DNA from: Punica granatum | Taxonomy: Eukaryota; Streptophyta; Magnoliopsida; Myrtales; Lythraceae | Length of the DNA: 64,000 nt | Direction: 5' to 3' | Assembly: GCF_007655135.1 (NCBI RefSeq) | Contig: NC_045128.1 | Coordinates: 33,078,811 to 33,142,810 of the forward strand | Part shown: in pieces, positions 32,370 to 45,324 of the stretch | Numbering within the stretch: the stretch's first letter is position 1 | Layout: the number at the start of each line of letters is the position of its first letter | The notes under the pieces: model-generated | The model's input: the letters and a program-made list of their open reading frames with translations, nothing else | What the model was told of the DNA's origin: nothing | The model's database searches: none | Position numbers and translations under genes: made by a program

Positions 32370-35139
32370 TTTTAGGGTTTCTACAGTAATTTTGAGCAGT
32401 TTCTCTAGCTTGTAATAAGGATGGGGAGATCAAATAGATGGCACTGTGACATTGCTACGCTCCCATTGGAGACTATCCCATCGTCGATGGAGTAGATTGA
32501 TAATTTCATCCGAAGTACGAAAAGGACGAAAAAGGTCCGAATAGATTGGGGTAGACTCCATTCTATGGACAATGTTGCTGGGCTTGTAGAGGAAGGGATG
32601 AAGAGAAAGGGAAGGGAAAAATTCTCCCCATTTAGTTTTATGATTTAATGAAGGGGAAAGAGAATGAGGGTGAATTATTTACCTTGATTCCCCTCCGGAC
32701 CCAATTTCTTTCAACCCGATTTGAGGTTGAAAGGAGGTGAAAAGAATCATTAAAAATTCGTCCATTTTTCCAAATAAGGCTAACTTTGCCCTTCCTTTCC
32801 TCTCCCCTTATTAAGTGTCTGGTGAATTCTTTGGAAACCATGGTTTGATTAACTTCTGCGGTTGGAGACGTAATTTTTCACAGCAGGTTGATAGGTACTC
32901 ATAAAAATTGTTTTTGCTTATAAAGTATTAATTTTAATTTCAGTAATTTTAAATTATTACCTCCTAAACGTCTTTTCTTATTCTAAAATTAGTACTTATT
33001 TTTGAGTAATTATACTTTAGTATTTTTATTTCAGCAGTAGCACTCCCAAACTAAGCCTAAGCTAATAAGACCTTAATCGAAAAAAGGAGGGGCAATAATA
33101 TCATATTCTAGGGGATCTTGGGATATTTTTAGAATATTTTTAGATTGAAGAGTGAAATATTTCTAGAGGATACTTGTGATATTCTACAATATCTTTAAAT
33201 TATTTAAAAATAAAAATCTATATTTTATAGAGAAAAATATTCTAGAGGAATTTTAGAATATTTGTTCAGATATCGAGGCATCTTGTATCTATAAACAGAG
33301 TGTGAGTCTTGTATTCAAGACATGACTTTGCGAGGGACAGTTACAAGAGTGTCGAGATGATATCTTTTGGGAATTCTCTCGACTCTAGGGTGGGGTTTTC
33401 GATTGAGAAAGGGGAGAGAATTGAGAGGTCGGGAAGATTCTTCTCAGTGAAGTTTAGGTCAGGTCGGGAGTGAGACTTGGAAAACTTGATAGATATCTTA
33501 GTTGTAATCGTTGATTTTTCGATTTTGTGGATACTCATGCTCTTTCCATAGATATTTTTCTCGGTTTGAGAATTTTACCATATACTTGGTAACGTTTATT
33601 TTCAATTATTCAAATCTCGTTTGGGCATTTTAGAACAACAAGAAAGATAGTTTACAATTCAAATGATTTGATATGCAAACTATGGTCGACCACCTTAAGT
33701 ATACTCAGCCGTATAACGTGGATTCGTTCCATGATTTTCCTTCATAGAATAAAGAACTCTTCCGTGGTATTATAACTAAAGAACAATGTAGCGTGAAAAA
33801 AAAAATTTCCTCCATTGAAAATTACAAAAATATGCTTATAAAAAAATGTAAAGAGAGTTAACATGGTTTTAGGATTTCCAGGAAGAAATCTTTTCTCCTA
33901 TAAATTCTTTACTTTTATGTGACCAACCTTCTTTGATTTTGGATGCATGGGTTTGATTATGAATGGGACAATGAGAAGATATCTACAAACTTTTTAACTT
34001 CCAGTTGGCTTCATGTCTTGACCTTTTTCTTCTAAACTCCCGATGTATGTATATATGTGTGAAAGCTTGCGTGTAATGTCAACAGCCCTTCATCAAACAG
34101 GCCTCGTGTTTATTTCTTTATTTATTTATTCATTTATATCTTTCTTTTGGGAATGAAAGTGCCAAAGTTCTAAATCTACAAGTTACTTTTTTATATTAAT
34201 AAAATTAATTTCACAACTGACTGAGACGCACCAAAAGTAACCTCCGATTTGGCAAATTATTAATTACCCGTTGAAAATAACACGCATTGTTTTTTTATTT
34301 GTAAGAATTGTCCTAAAAAATATGATTAATAAAATTAAAGGCTTCTTCTAAGAAGGGGGATCTTATTCTAGAAAACCAATCCCAACTTCAAATTAAAAAA
34401 ATTTCCGAGCTATCTGATTGCAATTATCGAACAAAGAAAAAGAAGGTTACACGCCTTTGATCAATGAACCTTGCTCAAGTCGGGTCAGAGAAAATTCTTG
34501 ATACAAATAGCATATGAGACCCACTGATGAGTTCTGAGTAAATTTCAATAAGAAAATTTATGGAATATATTTGTAAATCTATAGATTTACATAACCTGGC
34601 GAATTTCATAGCATTGGCGTATGAATACATAATCTTTGTCGAGTAGATTACAATAATTAAAGTCCAAAATAAACAATATATGTGGAGGGGGTGCTCGTTG
34701 GCATTGAGGTTGGAAGCCAGCGGAGCAAATAATTTTATGTATCATCCAATGTGGACAAGATGAAAGATTCCCAACCACAATCCCATCAGCTGGACATGTT
34801 TAAAAAGGCAACCTTAAAATTTATAAATTATTTCTACCGAAAAAAAATTATATATTGTTATGTAAAAAAAGGCCAATTAGGTCGCCTATCCTTGAACAGT
34901 GGGAAATCACAGTGTATATTATTAGTATATAACTTTTAAAAAAGAAATAGTACATATTAGCATATATAAACCTAAAGTATATTGATGTAATTAAAAATAT
35001 AAATTGTTCTACTCTTACCTTGGCATTTCTCTATCGTAGTCCATCACGTCTCGTCATTTCGGTTGATAATAAATAATATAGATTTTTTAAAAGAGTGTCC
35101 TAATTAATATTTCATATAGTATAAAAGTAAATATCTTTC
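32370..35139. other. Intergenic; possible LTR-like remnant
   Basis: No gene recognised. 33060-33545 has a run of GATATTTTAGAATATT-like words, a TATAAACAG box-like site (about 33290) followed by GTCTTGTATTC, and a purine-rich leader. This is the look of a retrotransposon LTR promoter, but no paired LTR, PBS or coding domain was found. The remainder is AT-rich. Confidence 0.35.
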
Positions 35140-35830
35140 TCCGCTAATCTTAATTTGAATTTTCAATAATTCTAATTAGAAAATCATGACTACAAAATAA
35201 CACTTCACGCAACCTGCTAATTTTAAATGGACGAACTTTACTTGCGGTAGAAATTCGATATTTATTAAAAGCACTCATCATCGTAGCCAAGTCAATCAAG
35301 TGAGAGTCATTCTTAGTGAACAGGTTGGCATAAAATTGCATTCACCGACAAAAAATGACATTTTCAAGGCCATATAAATAAAAAGAGACTAAATAAATTG
35401 GTGATATATTGAAATACATTTTTTACCCAGTGCATTGGCTTTAGGTGATTTTGGTGCTTGTGATTGGAGAGAGAACTTTATCCCTTAGTGGATTAATCCC
35501 GCTCGAATATAAGTTAATCGGATTAAGCCTTCTGCCTACATGCATTGACTTCAGGTGATATGGCCCTTGTGATTGGAGAGAGAATTTTATCCCTTAATGG
35601 TGCTTGTGAATATCTACTGCTGTCTAAAAAAAATTATTTGCACAATTATATTAAATAGAAGATTAAAAAATTGAAAAATAGGAAAAAAAACTATGGGTCC
35701 ATGTGGTGGAGAGGACCCATCCTACTTGCTCCTTTAGCTGGATGGATCAACTTTAATTTATTAAAAACATTGAAAATTAAAATAAAATAAAATAAAAAGG
35801 TTTCCTAGGGTGGGAAAATCTCGCTCTTTC
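35140..35830. repeat. Diverged copy of the 16985-17993 repeat
   Basis: Shares TTTTCAATAATTCTAATTAG-like and AGAAAATCATGACTA-like blocks with the start of the 17 kb repeat. It also shares two GCTTGTGATTGGAGAGAGAA units (about 35455 and 35565) with SINE-related CCCTTAGTGGATTAAT bodies, and a closing GGTGGAGAGGACCCATCC block. It has no reading frame. Confidence 0.55.
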
Positions 35831-35936
35831 AACTGGATGGACCAGCTTTAATTTAATAGAATTGTACAATAGGAATTAAAAAAAAACAAAGAGGATGGTT
35901 TTCGAGAAAAAATTATTATTATTATTATTATTATTG

Positions 35937-36857
35937 GGTAAATTACAAAAAAAAACTAAATTTTGTAAAGTTTTTTTCTAAATTTTACTTTGTAACAAAA
36001 AACCACATGTTTTGATAATCGTCTCAGATTTGACCTCTGTTACTATTCCATTAAGATTTTCGTCTATTTGCTTACGTGGACTTTATGGGACCCACCAAAT
36101 TTGCACATCATTTGATCATCTTCTTTTTTTTTACAAAAATAATCTAAGTTTTCATAAAAGTCTTAATTTTATTCTAGATTTTGATTTGTAATTTAAAAAA
36201 AATATATGTTAGGACTTCGTTTTAGTCCACTGGTTCCAGGAGAGAACATCAACAACATTCTTTTCTACAACCCAGAAACTATTACAGAAGAAGACTCAGC
36301 AAATCCTGGGTTACTATTCATAGCTGGGTCATTCATGTCAACCGGACGGCCCCGAGAATGATGCATGGAGGATCGCAGCACGAGAAAAATTCGAAATCGA
36401 CAACCTAGCATGATCACAAGGAGGATGGGCAAAATCATCATTTTTGTCATCCATCGATAGGAAGTAACCCGGTTGATCCAGCTGTGAATAGTAACCCAGG
36501 ATTTGCTAGGTCTTATTCTGTAATAGTTTCTAGTCTATAGATAGGAATGCTGTTGATGATCTCTCCTAGAGCCGGTGGATCAAAACGAGGTATTGACATG
36601 TATTTTTTTTAATTATAAATCAAAATCTAGAACAAAACTGAGACTTTTATGAAAACTTAGGTTTTTTTGTAAAGAAAAGAGAAGATGATTAAATGATGTA
36701 CAAATTTGGTTGGTTCCATAAAGTCCACGTAGGCAAATAGACAAAATCTTAACGAAATAGTAACGGAAGCCAAATCTAAGACGATTATAAAAACATGTAA
36801 TTTTTTTTGTTACAAAGTAAAATTTAGGACAAAATTGACAATTTTTACAAAATTTAG

Positions 36858-36872
<15 letters not shown>
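35937..36872. mobile_element. Large fold-back (palindromic) element, arms about 400 bp
   Basis: Left arm (about 35937-36335) and right arm (about 36470-36872) are inverted complements with about 130 bp between them. Outer ends share AAAAACTAAATTTTGTAAA. Inner landmarks are CCTGGGTTACTATTCA on the left and TGAATAGTAACCCAGG on the right. ATT/TTA microsatellites abut both ends (about 35910-35935 and 36866-36899), suggesting insertion into such a repeat. No transposase is present. It probably belongs to the MULE or related fold-back group. Confidence 0.85.
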
Positions 36873-36899
<27 letters not shown>

Positions 36900-38302
36900 T
36901 GTGTTCAAAGCTCTGTTTATTGGGTTACATTGAAGTTCATACACCTAGTCAAGAATGTGATAGAAAAAATAAAAGAACTAAGATCACGTTTGATATGAGA
37001 AATGAAATAAGTTTTACAGAATAAAAATGACATGATTTGGAGAAAAAAAAGGTGATGTTTGGGCTAATATTGGAAACCTGGTGGAATGTAATTAAAAACA
37101 TTACATCTATTTAATTAGATATATTATTTTAGACAATTCAGTATGCAAATTCATCAATTCTTCATTTATCTTTTTGGTGGCAATCACTTTCATTTATTTT
37201 GTTGTTTAAAGTTGTTGAATTGGTAGAATGAATATTTTTTTTAACTTTTTGAAGGAATGTCCATTCCATCAAATTAAAAGTTAAATTTCTATTTTCACTC
37301 TTGCAACTGCAACCAAATAATGAAATAGAATTGCAGGATGAGATGTTGACTCCTTTTCATTTCATTCTGCGAAACATAACCGAAAGTCATGTGTCGTACA
37401 TTGGAGCAGAAATGAATGCTTTACTATCATTTCACTCTTTACCCTTATTTATTGTCATTTTCATGAATTAGAAAGAGGTGCTCCATTTTGACGGTTTTTT
37501 TTCCTTCTATTTGATGGAATGATCTTTTTAGTATCTTATATCTAAAAATATATGAATTACATTTTGGCAAATAAGTTCATTGTTTTAATAATACTCTTTC
37601 ATATTTTTATGTTCAATGAAAAAATCATGATTTTCTCTCAATATAATTAATTTCACTCTACGGATTTCATTTTATTTAATTCAAGTCCATTAATGTCTAC
37701 AAAACTGATTTAAGAAAAATCTCATTAATAAGAAATTAAGAATTGAACCTGACTAGAACTTTTTGATTTCAAGTCAAGGATAACTATCGCTATACTAAAA
37801 CCTACTTTTCTCTCTTTTTGATTATTTTACCTTCGCATATTGATATTGGATAACAAACTAATGAATTTACTATATATACACATTCAATCATTTTTTTCTC
37901 TAGGTAATAATCGAAAGACTACATAGAAAATCAGTAAAGATATTATAATAAATTACATGATTTATCTCGTTATATATTCATACCGGACCGACTTACATCT
38001 GGACATGTTTGCATGGGACACAACCACACAGTTTAATTATGAATGTGTACACAAAGCTTAGTTGTCTCCTCAAAATCGTGACAGTTAAAAAAATGTACCT
38101 CACATATGAATCATCCGAAAGAAACAAATCAATACATGTGGGAAATTGGGGTGTAATACAGTAACACATGTTATTTCCTAGTAATTAAAAGGTTTCAAAT
38201 TTTAATCTCGTGATAAGATTGTTCATACCCCTTTATTAGTTAAGTTTTTTTATTTTTTTATATTAAACCCATGAATCACTCTTGTAATCGAAAAAAAATA
38301 AG
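36900..38302. other. Intergenic, very AT-rich
   Basis: No coding frame, RNA gene or clear transposon end recognised. Confidence 0.4.
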
Positions 38303-38771
38303 AGGAAACTACATATATTTGGTCTCCTAAGTTTGGTTACTTTTCTAGTTTAATCCTTTTTCTTATTTTTCTATCATTTACATCATATAATTTTGAATAT
38401 TTTTATATTTCAATCCTTTTCTCATTTCTTGATTTTCTATCATTTACTTTTCTAATTTTGAATATTCTTTACGAAAATTGAATAATGGAACTATGAGGAT
38501 TAAGACATTTAATGTTGAGACAAAATTGAAAAAAAAAATTCGGACAAAATAAAATTACAACAAAAAGTTGAGGATCAAAATCAACATTTTTCCTAATAAT
38601 TAATTTGATAAAAGGATCTAAACGGAAAAGTAATAAAATGTATTGGACGAAAACGAATCAAGAACGGAAAATGGTTCAAATAGAAAATTATTCAAAGGTA
38701 TATGATATATATGGAAAAAAAAGATTAAAACAAAAAAAATAAAACTTACCAGACTAAATATGTAGTTTTTC

Positions 38772-38772
<1 letters not shown>
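38303..38772. mobile_element. MITE with about 28-bp imperfect terminal repeats
   Basis: Left end GGAAACTACATATATTTGGT continuing CTCCTAAGTTT; right end, read on the other strand, AAAAACTACATATTTAGTCT continuing GGTAAGTTT. The 470-bp AT-rich interior is non-coding. A (TA)n microsatellite follows at about 38773-38791. No clear target duplication. Confidence 0.6.
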
Positions 38773-38802
<30 letters not shown>

Positions 38803-39276
38803 TATATACTAATAACAAAATTGTTTCTTTTATGGGTGATGTGATCTTTCTGAGTTTAAATGGTCGAGAAAGAGAGTGAGAACTGGGGTTAGGATTAGAT
38901 AGGTTAACAAGAATGAAAGAACACTTGACAAAAGTTGGTACAGTTTGTTATTGACTTCAGCCAATATCCCCAAATCTTCAGTTGGCAAAAACAAAAAATT
39001 GACCGACCAGCTGATTTTTGCTTTCCTTGTTCGGATGGTCTGCCGTCTCTCTCCGACATCGAACCTTCATGTTTCTTTTTCTTTTTTTCCCCCTAATTCT
39101 ATGTTTTTTGGGCAATTCCTCTCACTTGTGTATTGCTGAAATTATTCAATTTCGCTGTTAGGTTCACAGGTGGGTGGGAAATTTCAACACTATAATTAAT
39201 GTGTGATTTGACGATTTCTTTTTTATCATGTCAAAACTCCCAAGATGAGGCCTGAGATACGTCTTAATAATGAACA

Positions 39277-39299
39277 CCCCCCCCCCCCCCCCCCCCCCC
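39277..39299. repeat. Poly(C) tract of 23 bases
   Basis: An uninterrupted run of 23 cytosines, rare in AT-rich plant DNA and prone to length error in sequencing. A shorter run of 13 C occurs at 51777-51789. Confidence 0.8.
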
Positions 39300-39466
39300 T
39301 ACGAATGTAAATCGGGTAACCTATATGTTCTTATTGTAACTGAGATACACCTCCGGCTCTCCTGAATTTATCTCGTGCGTTTTCAATTACGATGTATCAA
39401 CATGTGATCTTATAGACAAATTTCCCGGGGCACCATTCTTGCGAGGCCTTCTTCTATTATTGAGAT

Positions 39467-39624
39467 CCTTTTTTTTTTTTTGGTATATACCCGGTATCCA
39501 GTAACTCAACGAATCTCAACTAATCCAGTTAGAACCGGTCGGTCCACTAAGAAGCAAAGGTCTCTCAATTAATAATTTTTTTTCATTTACAACACTCGAA
39601 TCCGAGACCTTGATTGAGCGAAAC
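39467..39624 (-). mobile_element. tRNA-derived SINE (family 2), minus, 5'-truncated
   Basis: Minus strand: B-box-like CTCGGATTCGAGTGTTG, body CTTAGTGGACCGACCGG, ending GAGTTACTGGATACCGGG, then a poly(A) tail (T-run near 39469-39481). Flanking repeats ATTGAGAT occur at 39459-39466 and 39625-39632. The tRNA head is mostly missing. Confidence 0.7.
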
Positions 39625-39659
39625 ATTGAGATAATTAATGACATTCATCATTATATGAC

Positions 39660-41547
39660 TGCATGCCCTAGAACAAGAACTGACATATCTAATCAACTGA
39701 AAATTGTCGAGATTTCCTATTCCTTTTTCTTGAATAATTAAATTTCTATGCCCTTGAACTGAGACGGCGGACTCACAATCGGAAAGTATTAGGTTGTGTA
39801 TCCCCCAGAGTGCGAGTAATTAAGGAACTATGTGAATCCGAGTTATTGAACTCAAGGGGTCCTATTTATCATAGGAAAGGTAAACGAATCAAAAGTTTTA
39901 TTCGAAGATCGATCTTCCAATGTCAAAAACATTGAAGTAAAAGAATGTAACACCTTAATCGAAACGAGACCCACGGGATGTGTTTATTCCGAGATACACG
40001 ACAAAGCCACCAGCGGCAAACAGAAGATTGTAAAACTCAAACTATAATTTTGGAAGATTAAGAAGACACGGATCACATCATGAGGAATCGTGTACATAGA
40101 GTAAACTGCATTACCTTTGTAAGAAGGCAAGCTACGAAATGCAACCTTCAAAAATTCACTTTTTCCATGCATGACCCTGCTGCTTGGACCGACTTTCATG
40201 ATTTCATCCTCTCTCGGAAAATGAATAAAATTTAGGATAATCAGATCTCTGATTCATCATCTACGTACATTTGAATTGTCTTACTGAGATATATAAGCGA
40301 AACATCAATTCTGATCTCGTTAATAAAGTTCCATATGAAGTTTCTGCAGTACCATGAAGTTGTACTTCGATCATTGGAATTAATATTCCCTCAGTTTGAG
40401 AGTACCAAGTACTGAAGTTGTCCAGATAAAATAGGGAATATAAAGTAATATTCCCTCCGTGTACTACATTATTACAAATTTTTCTTTTGATACTAAAGTG
40501 TTATATTTCTAAATTTTTTTTTATGATACTCCCAAAGTAATTTACTCGAATTTTGGAACATCCCGGAAATTTTGTGTTTGAGGAGATGAGTCATATAGTA
40601 CTCACGTACTTGAGATGTACGAATCCCTTCTTTCATTCAACATTATTCTTTAATAGAATAAATTGTTCTTTGTTTTTCTTTTTTCTGGTCTTTTATTTAA
40701 TAAGTTAGTTACCAGCTTGATACCTATTATAACGGCAAGAAAGCAACATTTCAGCTGGAATCGAAGATGATTTTGTCATCAAAAGTTTCAACCAAAAAAT
40801 TAAAAAGTTATCATTATTTTGTTTTCTTATGTTTGGAATGACTCCTAACTCCAATGATGCCACGTGACATGTGAATATCGATTAATTCATGCTCACCGAA
40901 AGTTTGATGGAAACCAATAATGAATTATCACTCTTTTCCTTAGCTTGCCATCATTATTTTTTTTTTCAATTATAAAAAGAAGCATCAGCCTAACATAGTG
41001 AAACAAAAATCCTAATAGTTAATTAAGAAGTATGATTGTTCCACAACAAATATCAAATATTAAATCTTTTGATTATCAAGTGAAAACATATGCTGCTGTG
41101 CTCCATCTTCTTTAATTTATTTCTTTTGAGTGAATAAGCACATATAAATAATACTAGTAAATCCTGTTACAAAAAAAAATGAATTTCCTAAATGATATGT
41201 CAAATAATTTTTTAACTCGCACATATATTAAATAGCCCTTAGATATTGTGTAAATTAAATTCATATCTTTATAAGTTGAATTTTTGAATTAGGATAAATT
41301 TTGAATTTGATTATCAAGATAATATAATAACACTTTAATCATATATAACAAAACAAGAAAAGACTTGTGGACCATTATCGACCTCATCTATAGGGTATTT
41401 GGTACGAGATGCTCCATGTGAATTATTGAGAATCTGAATTTAAATTTCCTAAGTCCACTAGATTATCATGTTTGGCTGAATCTTATTACTAGTAATCTTT
41501 TTTTTGGGTAAAACTATTATTAATAATCTAGATGCCCATTTTTCACT
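39660..41547. other. Intergenic, AT-rich
   Basis: No gene recognised. A 71-codon minus frame at 39984-40199 has no domain resemblance. Confidence 0.4.
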
Positions 41548-41706
41548 TGGGTAGGAATATACTTTCTCAAGTAAGGGTAACTATCGCCGTTCGAGTCTTG
41601 TAATGGAAAAAATCTACGGGAGTTTTACCTCTTAGTGAACTGACTCGACTCGACAGAATTAGTCGGGGATCCATTAGTTTTCTGGATACTATAGTACACA
41701 CGGAAA
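41548..41706 (+). mobile_element. SINE (family 2), plus, partial
   Basis: B-box-like GTTCGAGTCTT (about 41588-41598), body CCTCTTAGTGAACTGACTCG and end TTTCTGGATACTATAGTACA, then a short A-rich tail. Start and target duplication are not clear. Confidence 0.5.
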
Positions 41707-41833
41707 AAACATTATTAATCCATACCAAACATGGTAATAATACATTACCAATAATTTCAAAAGTGAAAATCTATATCGGTGAGAACCTATATAAATGTAA
41801 ATCTAAATTACCAGTAATCCACTAACAAAAGTG

Positions 41834-41995
41834 TTGGTTGAATGGTAAGCAGCCCACCCCGTAAAGAGGAGAACACAAGTTCGAACCCTGGGAAGACCAC
41901 TTGTTGGGAAATAGAATAACTTTTAATGTTCGATCTCCCGACTGAATTAATCAGATCCCATTGGGCTCTGGATACCGGGGTACACACCGAAAATT
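41834..41995 (+). mobile_element. SINE (family 2 relative), plus
   Basis: A-box-like TTGGTTGAATGGTAAG (41834-41849) and a near-canonical B box GTTCGAACCCT (41879-41889) lead into a body ending CATTGGGCTCTGGATACCGG, the hallmark 3' part of the family. The tail is weak. The two pol III boxes are the best preserved of the copies. Confidence 0.6.
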
Positions 41996-42003
41996 TACCG
42001 TTA

Positions 42004-42554
42004 ATCTTAAATGGTAATGCACTAAATGCCACCTTAGACTAGTGGTGATTGGACAAAAAGCAAGGCCCCCTTTCTATCTCTATCTCTCTCTCCGGGACCT
42101 TCGTCACCTCCTCTTCCCGGCCAATGAATAACATGTCTGGGCGTGTCCCTCGCCTCTCTGTTCTCCTGTCTTCCCCTCTGATTTGTCTTCTCCCTCTTGT
42201 CTTTTGCCGCGAGCATGGAACATCTTCCCCAGTAAGTCCGGTGGTGGTCCGTCGGTCGGTCCGCTTGGTTCCAGCCCTAAGCTCGCATTGCATTCTAGAT
42301 TAGAGCGGGGTGGCATGAAATGGTCCTATATCCCCCTCGTGCAGATGCCAGAAGTAGTTGCTGGTCTATGAACCCCAGAATAGCATATCCAAATGATAAG
42401 AAAGCCCATAGAAGCTACAATTTCAAAATTTACACTTAATTTTTAGTTGTTCCAGTATGATGAAAATAGATCTTTTTTTTTTTTCGGATTTCGGGGTTCT
42501 GGGGCTGGGTCAGGGGGTTTTTGGGTGATGCTATTGCGGATTAGTTTGAGGAGT
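42004..42554. other. GC-richer intergenic patch, no gene supported
   Basis: 42060-42360 is pyrimidine-rich and GC-richer than its surroundings, with overlapping short frames on both strands. None resembles a protein family, so no gene is called. Confidence 0.4.
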
Positions 42555-42656
42555 CCCCATTTCTCGATTTGTGCATGTCATCCTTGCACGGGGGCCATGC
42601 TAATCTTTTTTTTTTTTTTTTTTGTATCGTGTCAAATTTATGGGATATTAAGAGAC
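42555..42656 (-). pseudogene. U6 snRNA pseudogene
   Basis: The minus strand contains GATTAGCATGGCCCCCGTGC then AAGGATGACATGCACAAATC and GAGAAATGG, matching the 3' two-thirds of plant U6 snRNA with few changes. Upstream, CATAAATTTGACACGATAC matches the U6 central region, and the 5' stem-loop is degraded to GTCTCTTAATATCCC. Between CGATAC and GATTAGC, where U6 has the catalytic ACAGAGA box, there is a run of 18 A. It cannot work in splicing. No TATA box or upstream element was seen, consistent with a retroposed or dead copy. Confidence 0.85.
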
Positions 42657-45324
42657 AAGTAAGCCCACAACCTAGCTGCTTGTTAAAAAGATGCATGTTG
42701 TGTGCCGTTACCGTGCTGTTATCTATGTGGAACTACTTAATAGAGGCTCTTTTTCTCTTCTCAATTAGGCCCACACGACTATCGTACAACCATGAAAATA
42801 TGTGTTCTCCAATTTATACTGCATGCAACATCAAATGGGCTGAAGTATAGTAGCCCAACATTTATTTTTACGGTTCGCAAAATTTATGTCTCGAAAATTC
42901 AAAACGATTACAGTTCACATTCAAAATTGTATCGGACCATCTCGCGACCCCCCCTAGTCCCATCCCACAAGAATGATAACTTCCCATGATTTCCTCTCTC
43001 TCTCTCTCTCTAATTAGTAAATACCAATTACGAGAAGAAAAACATTGTTGCCATTTAGATCTATTTTCGTATTCTCTGTCAATTTTGCATTCGTGTACTG
43101 ATGGATATCTCAATTATTTACTCTGGTAAATTATTGATAGTTGCTTGGTGGCTTTCCTACATACTTTGCCACTTGCCCCCTCGACACTCAGATCCACCCC
43201 GCTCTGATGGTCCTCTACTGTGTTTGATTACAAAAAAGTAAAAATAAAGTACCGCTGTAATTACATAAAACATGGAGAGACCCCCTCAAATATTTATATG
43301 TATTTTTTAGTTGAGCAATTAAGAAAAAATTTATATCTTTTTTTTTTTGGACAGGACAACACGACGTTTAAATGAGATTACTCCAATACTATAAATTGAG
43401 AAACAAGAAATCCATCATGAAATGTATTTATAGCGTAAAAGAACAATGATCAAAGAACAATCTCTCTTCATTTTAGTTGCAACTCACATTGCATCATCTC
43501 CCAGGATTCTATTTGATCATCAATCCAATCACCGTAGACACAATTACAAGGCCGCAAGGCGTCATAAGATAATCAATTGATAAAAGACAACCAGAGATTG
43601 ATCAGTCTGATACAAGGTGCTTTGAAGACCGTACAGAACACACATCCCTCCATATAAAGATGACAGCCTTTCGTAATCCAAAATATTACATGCTCCAGCG
43701 ACTTGGCCAAAACACAATTTGAGCAGGCAAGATCCGAGCAAAGACAAGATTGCATCACATATTAAGCACGCAAATCTAAGATAAATGAGAATGCACGCAT
43801 TGCTCAAGGTACCTTCTCATCTGATAGAAAGATCGAATCCAAGATAAAACTGTGAAGCTGCCACCTTCACAAATATATCGCAGACAGATAGAAAAGGACT
43901 TTTTCAGGGAGACTCGGCATCACCGACTTGGAGTTGGAGACTCACAAAAAGTGAAAAGAGGATGGGAGAAGTTCACAGAGCAAAAGCCTTTCTAGACTGC
44001 TTACATCACCCTAATCTATCAATCAACTATATTAACTGAGGACTGTGCACTGACTCCTTAAAGATCTCAACTTTGTAAATACAACCCTCAATGTCTTTCT
44101 TCACATACAATAACTATAGTCTTTCCGCTGCCGAAAGACATTCAAAGATGCCACATCTCGAAGTTCCTATCATGACAATTACAATATGAACTCCTGCAAC
44201 AGCATCTAATTAAAGCAAACCTAAGGCGATAAATACACCTATTTAACACTTCTCAGTATCTTCCTTCAAATTATCAACTACCATTAACTAACAGATAATA
44301 TCTGCTCAGCTGAAATAGAAAAACTACTTCCTAAGGAGATTTCAAGGACATCCATAAATGCTCTGCACCTCAGATTTCCAGGAACTCGACCACAAATATT
44401 ATATGACGATCTATATATGAACATATGATAGCAGTTCACCTAATGAAAGTGGACCGAAGGCAAAGATATGCTGATCTACAAATATATTTGCTGACAGAAA
44501 AGCAATCAGCCTCGGCTAAGAGCCTTCAAGGAAGTTAATAAATCCTGCAACAGCGTCTACTGCTCGTGCTCCTTTTCAGTAAAAAAATATTATACCAAAA
44601 CAATCCCACGTCAAGTGACTCAAAAAACCAAGGCTGCTTCACTCAAAACGGCCATGAGGCAAGCAAGCAGCTACAATCCATGGAAGAAAGAACCTACTAA
44701 AAGCAATTTGGAAGCAGACAATAAATTCTTCAAGCCATCAGCGGTAGCCAAAACCACATAGAACATGGCAGTAATTGCTTCCTCAAGATCAGCTAACTAA
44801 TGGAGAAGTTCCATCCATTAGACCCAACTAACATAGACAATACCCAGAATGTTGCTACCCATAAGCTACGACTTGAGACGTCTACAACTAAAACCGGCCA
44901 TGAACATGAATGCTTGATACATCTGATGCATTTCTGAGCAACAGCAACATAAATGTTCATCTTCAATAATGCAAATCATCTGAACGAAGCGGGTCGAATG
45001 GACATACCCGTCAGCATATATTGCTTAATGATAACAAACAAAAGCAGAAAAATATGAAACATAAAAGATCCAGAGCAAAATGCAGATTTTGCAGCTTAGA
45101 ATTTTCATATCGGATATCTGTCAGATTCAGCCCCAAAATGCTACAGAGTTACAGATCTGACCTCTCATTCTAAACCGGATTAGAAGCACATCTCATGAAA
45201 CCCTAACGGCGAAAAATGAATTCATACTTCCTTTTCCTACCAAGATATGAGGAGTTCAGATGAATTCTGACCAGCTGCAACTCTCAAATGAATCGATTTC
45301 ACGTGCTCTGCACCTAAACCCGAT
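42657..45324. other. Intergenic or 3' region of PRA1 gene
   Basis: 42657-43400 is AT-rich with a (CT)n tract near 42993-43010. From about 43500 to 45300 the DNA is more balanced in composition with no long frame, which would fit a long 3'UTR or a non-coding transcript running on the minus strand from the PRA1 gene. That reading is inference. Confidence 0.35.

Noticed and set aside
39984..40199. 71-codon minus frame
   Set aside because: No domain, no conserved features, AT-rich surroundings.
42034..42371. Overlapping short frames in a GC-richer patch
   Set aside because: Frames on both strands are Arg/Ser/Pro-rich without any family motif; no splice or promoter structure ties them to a gene.
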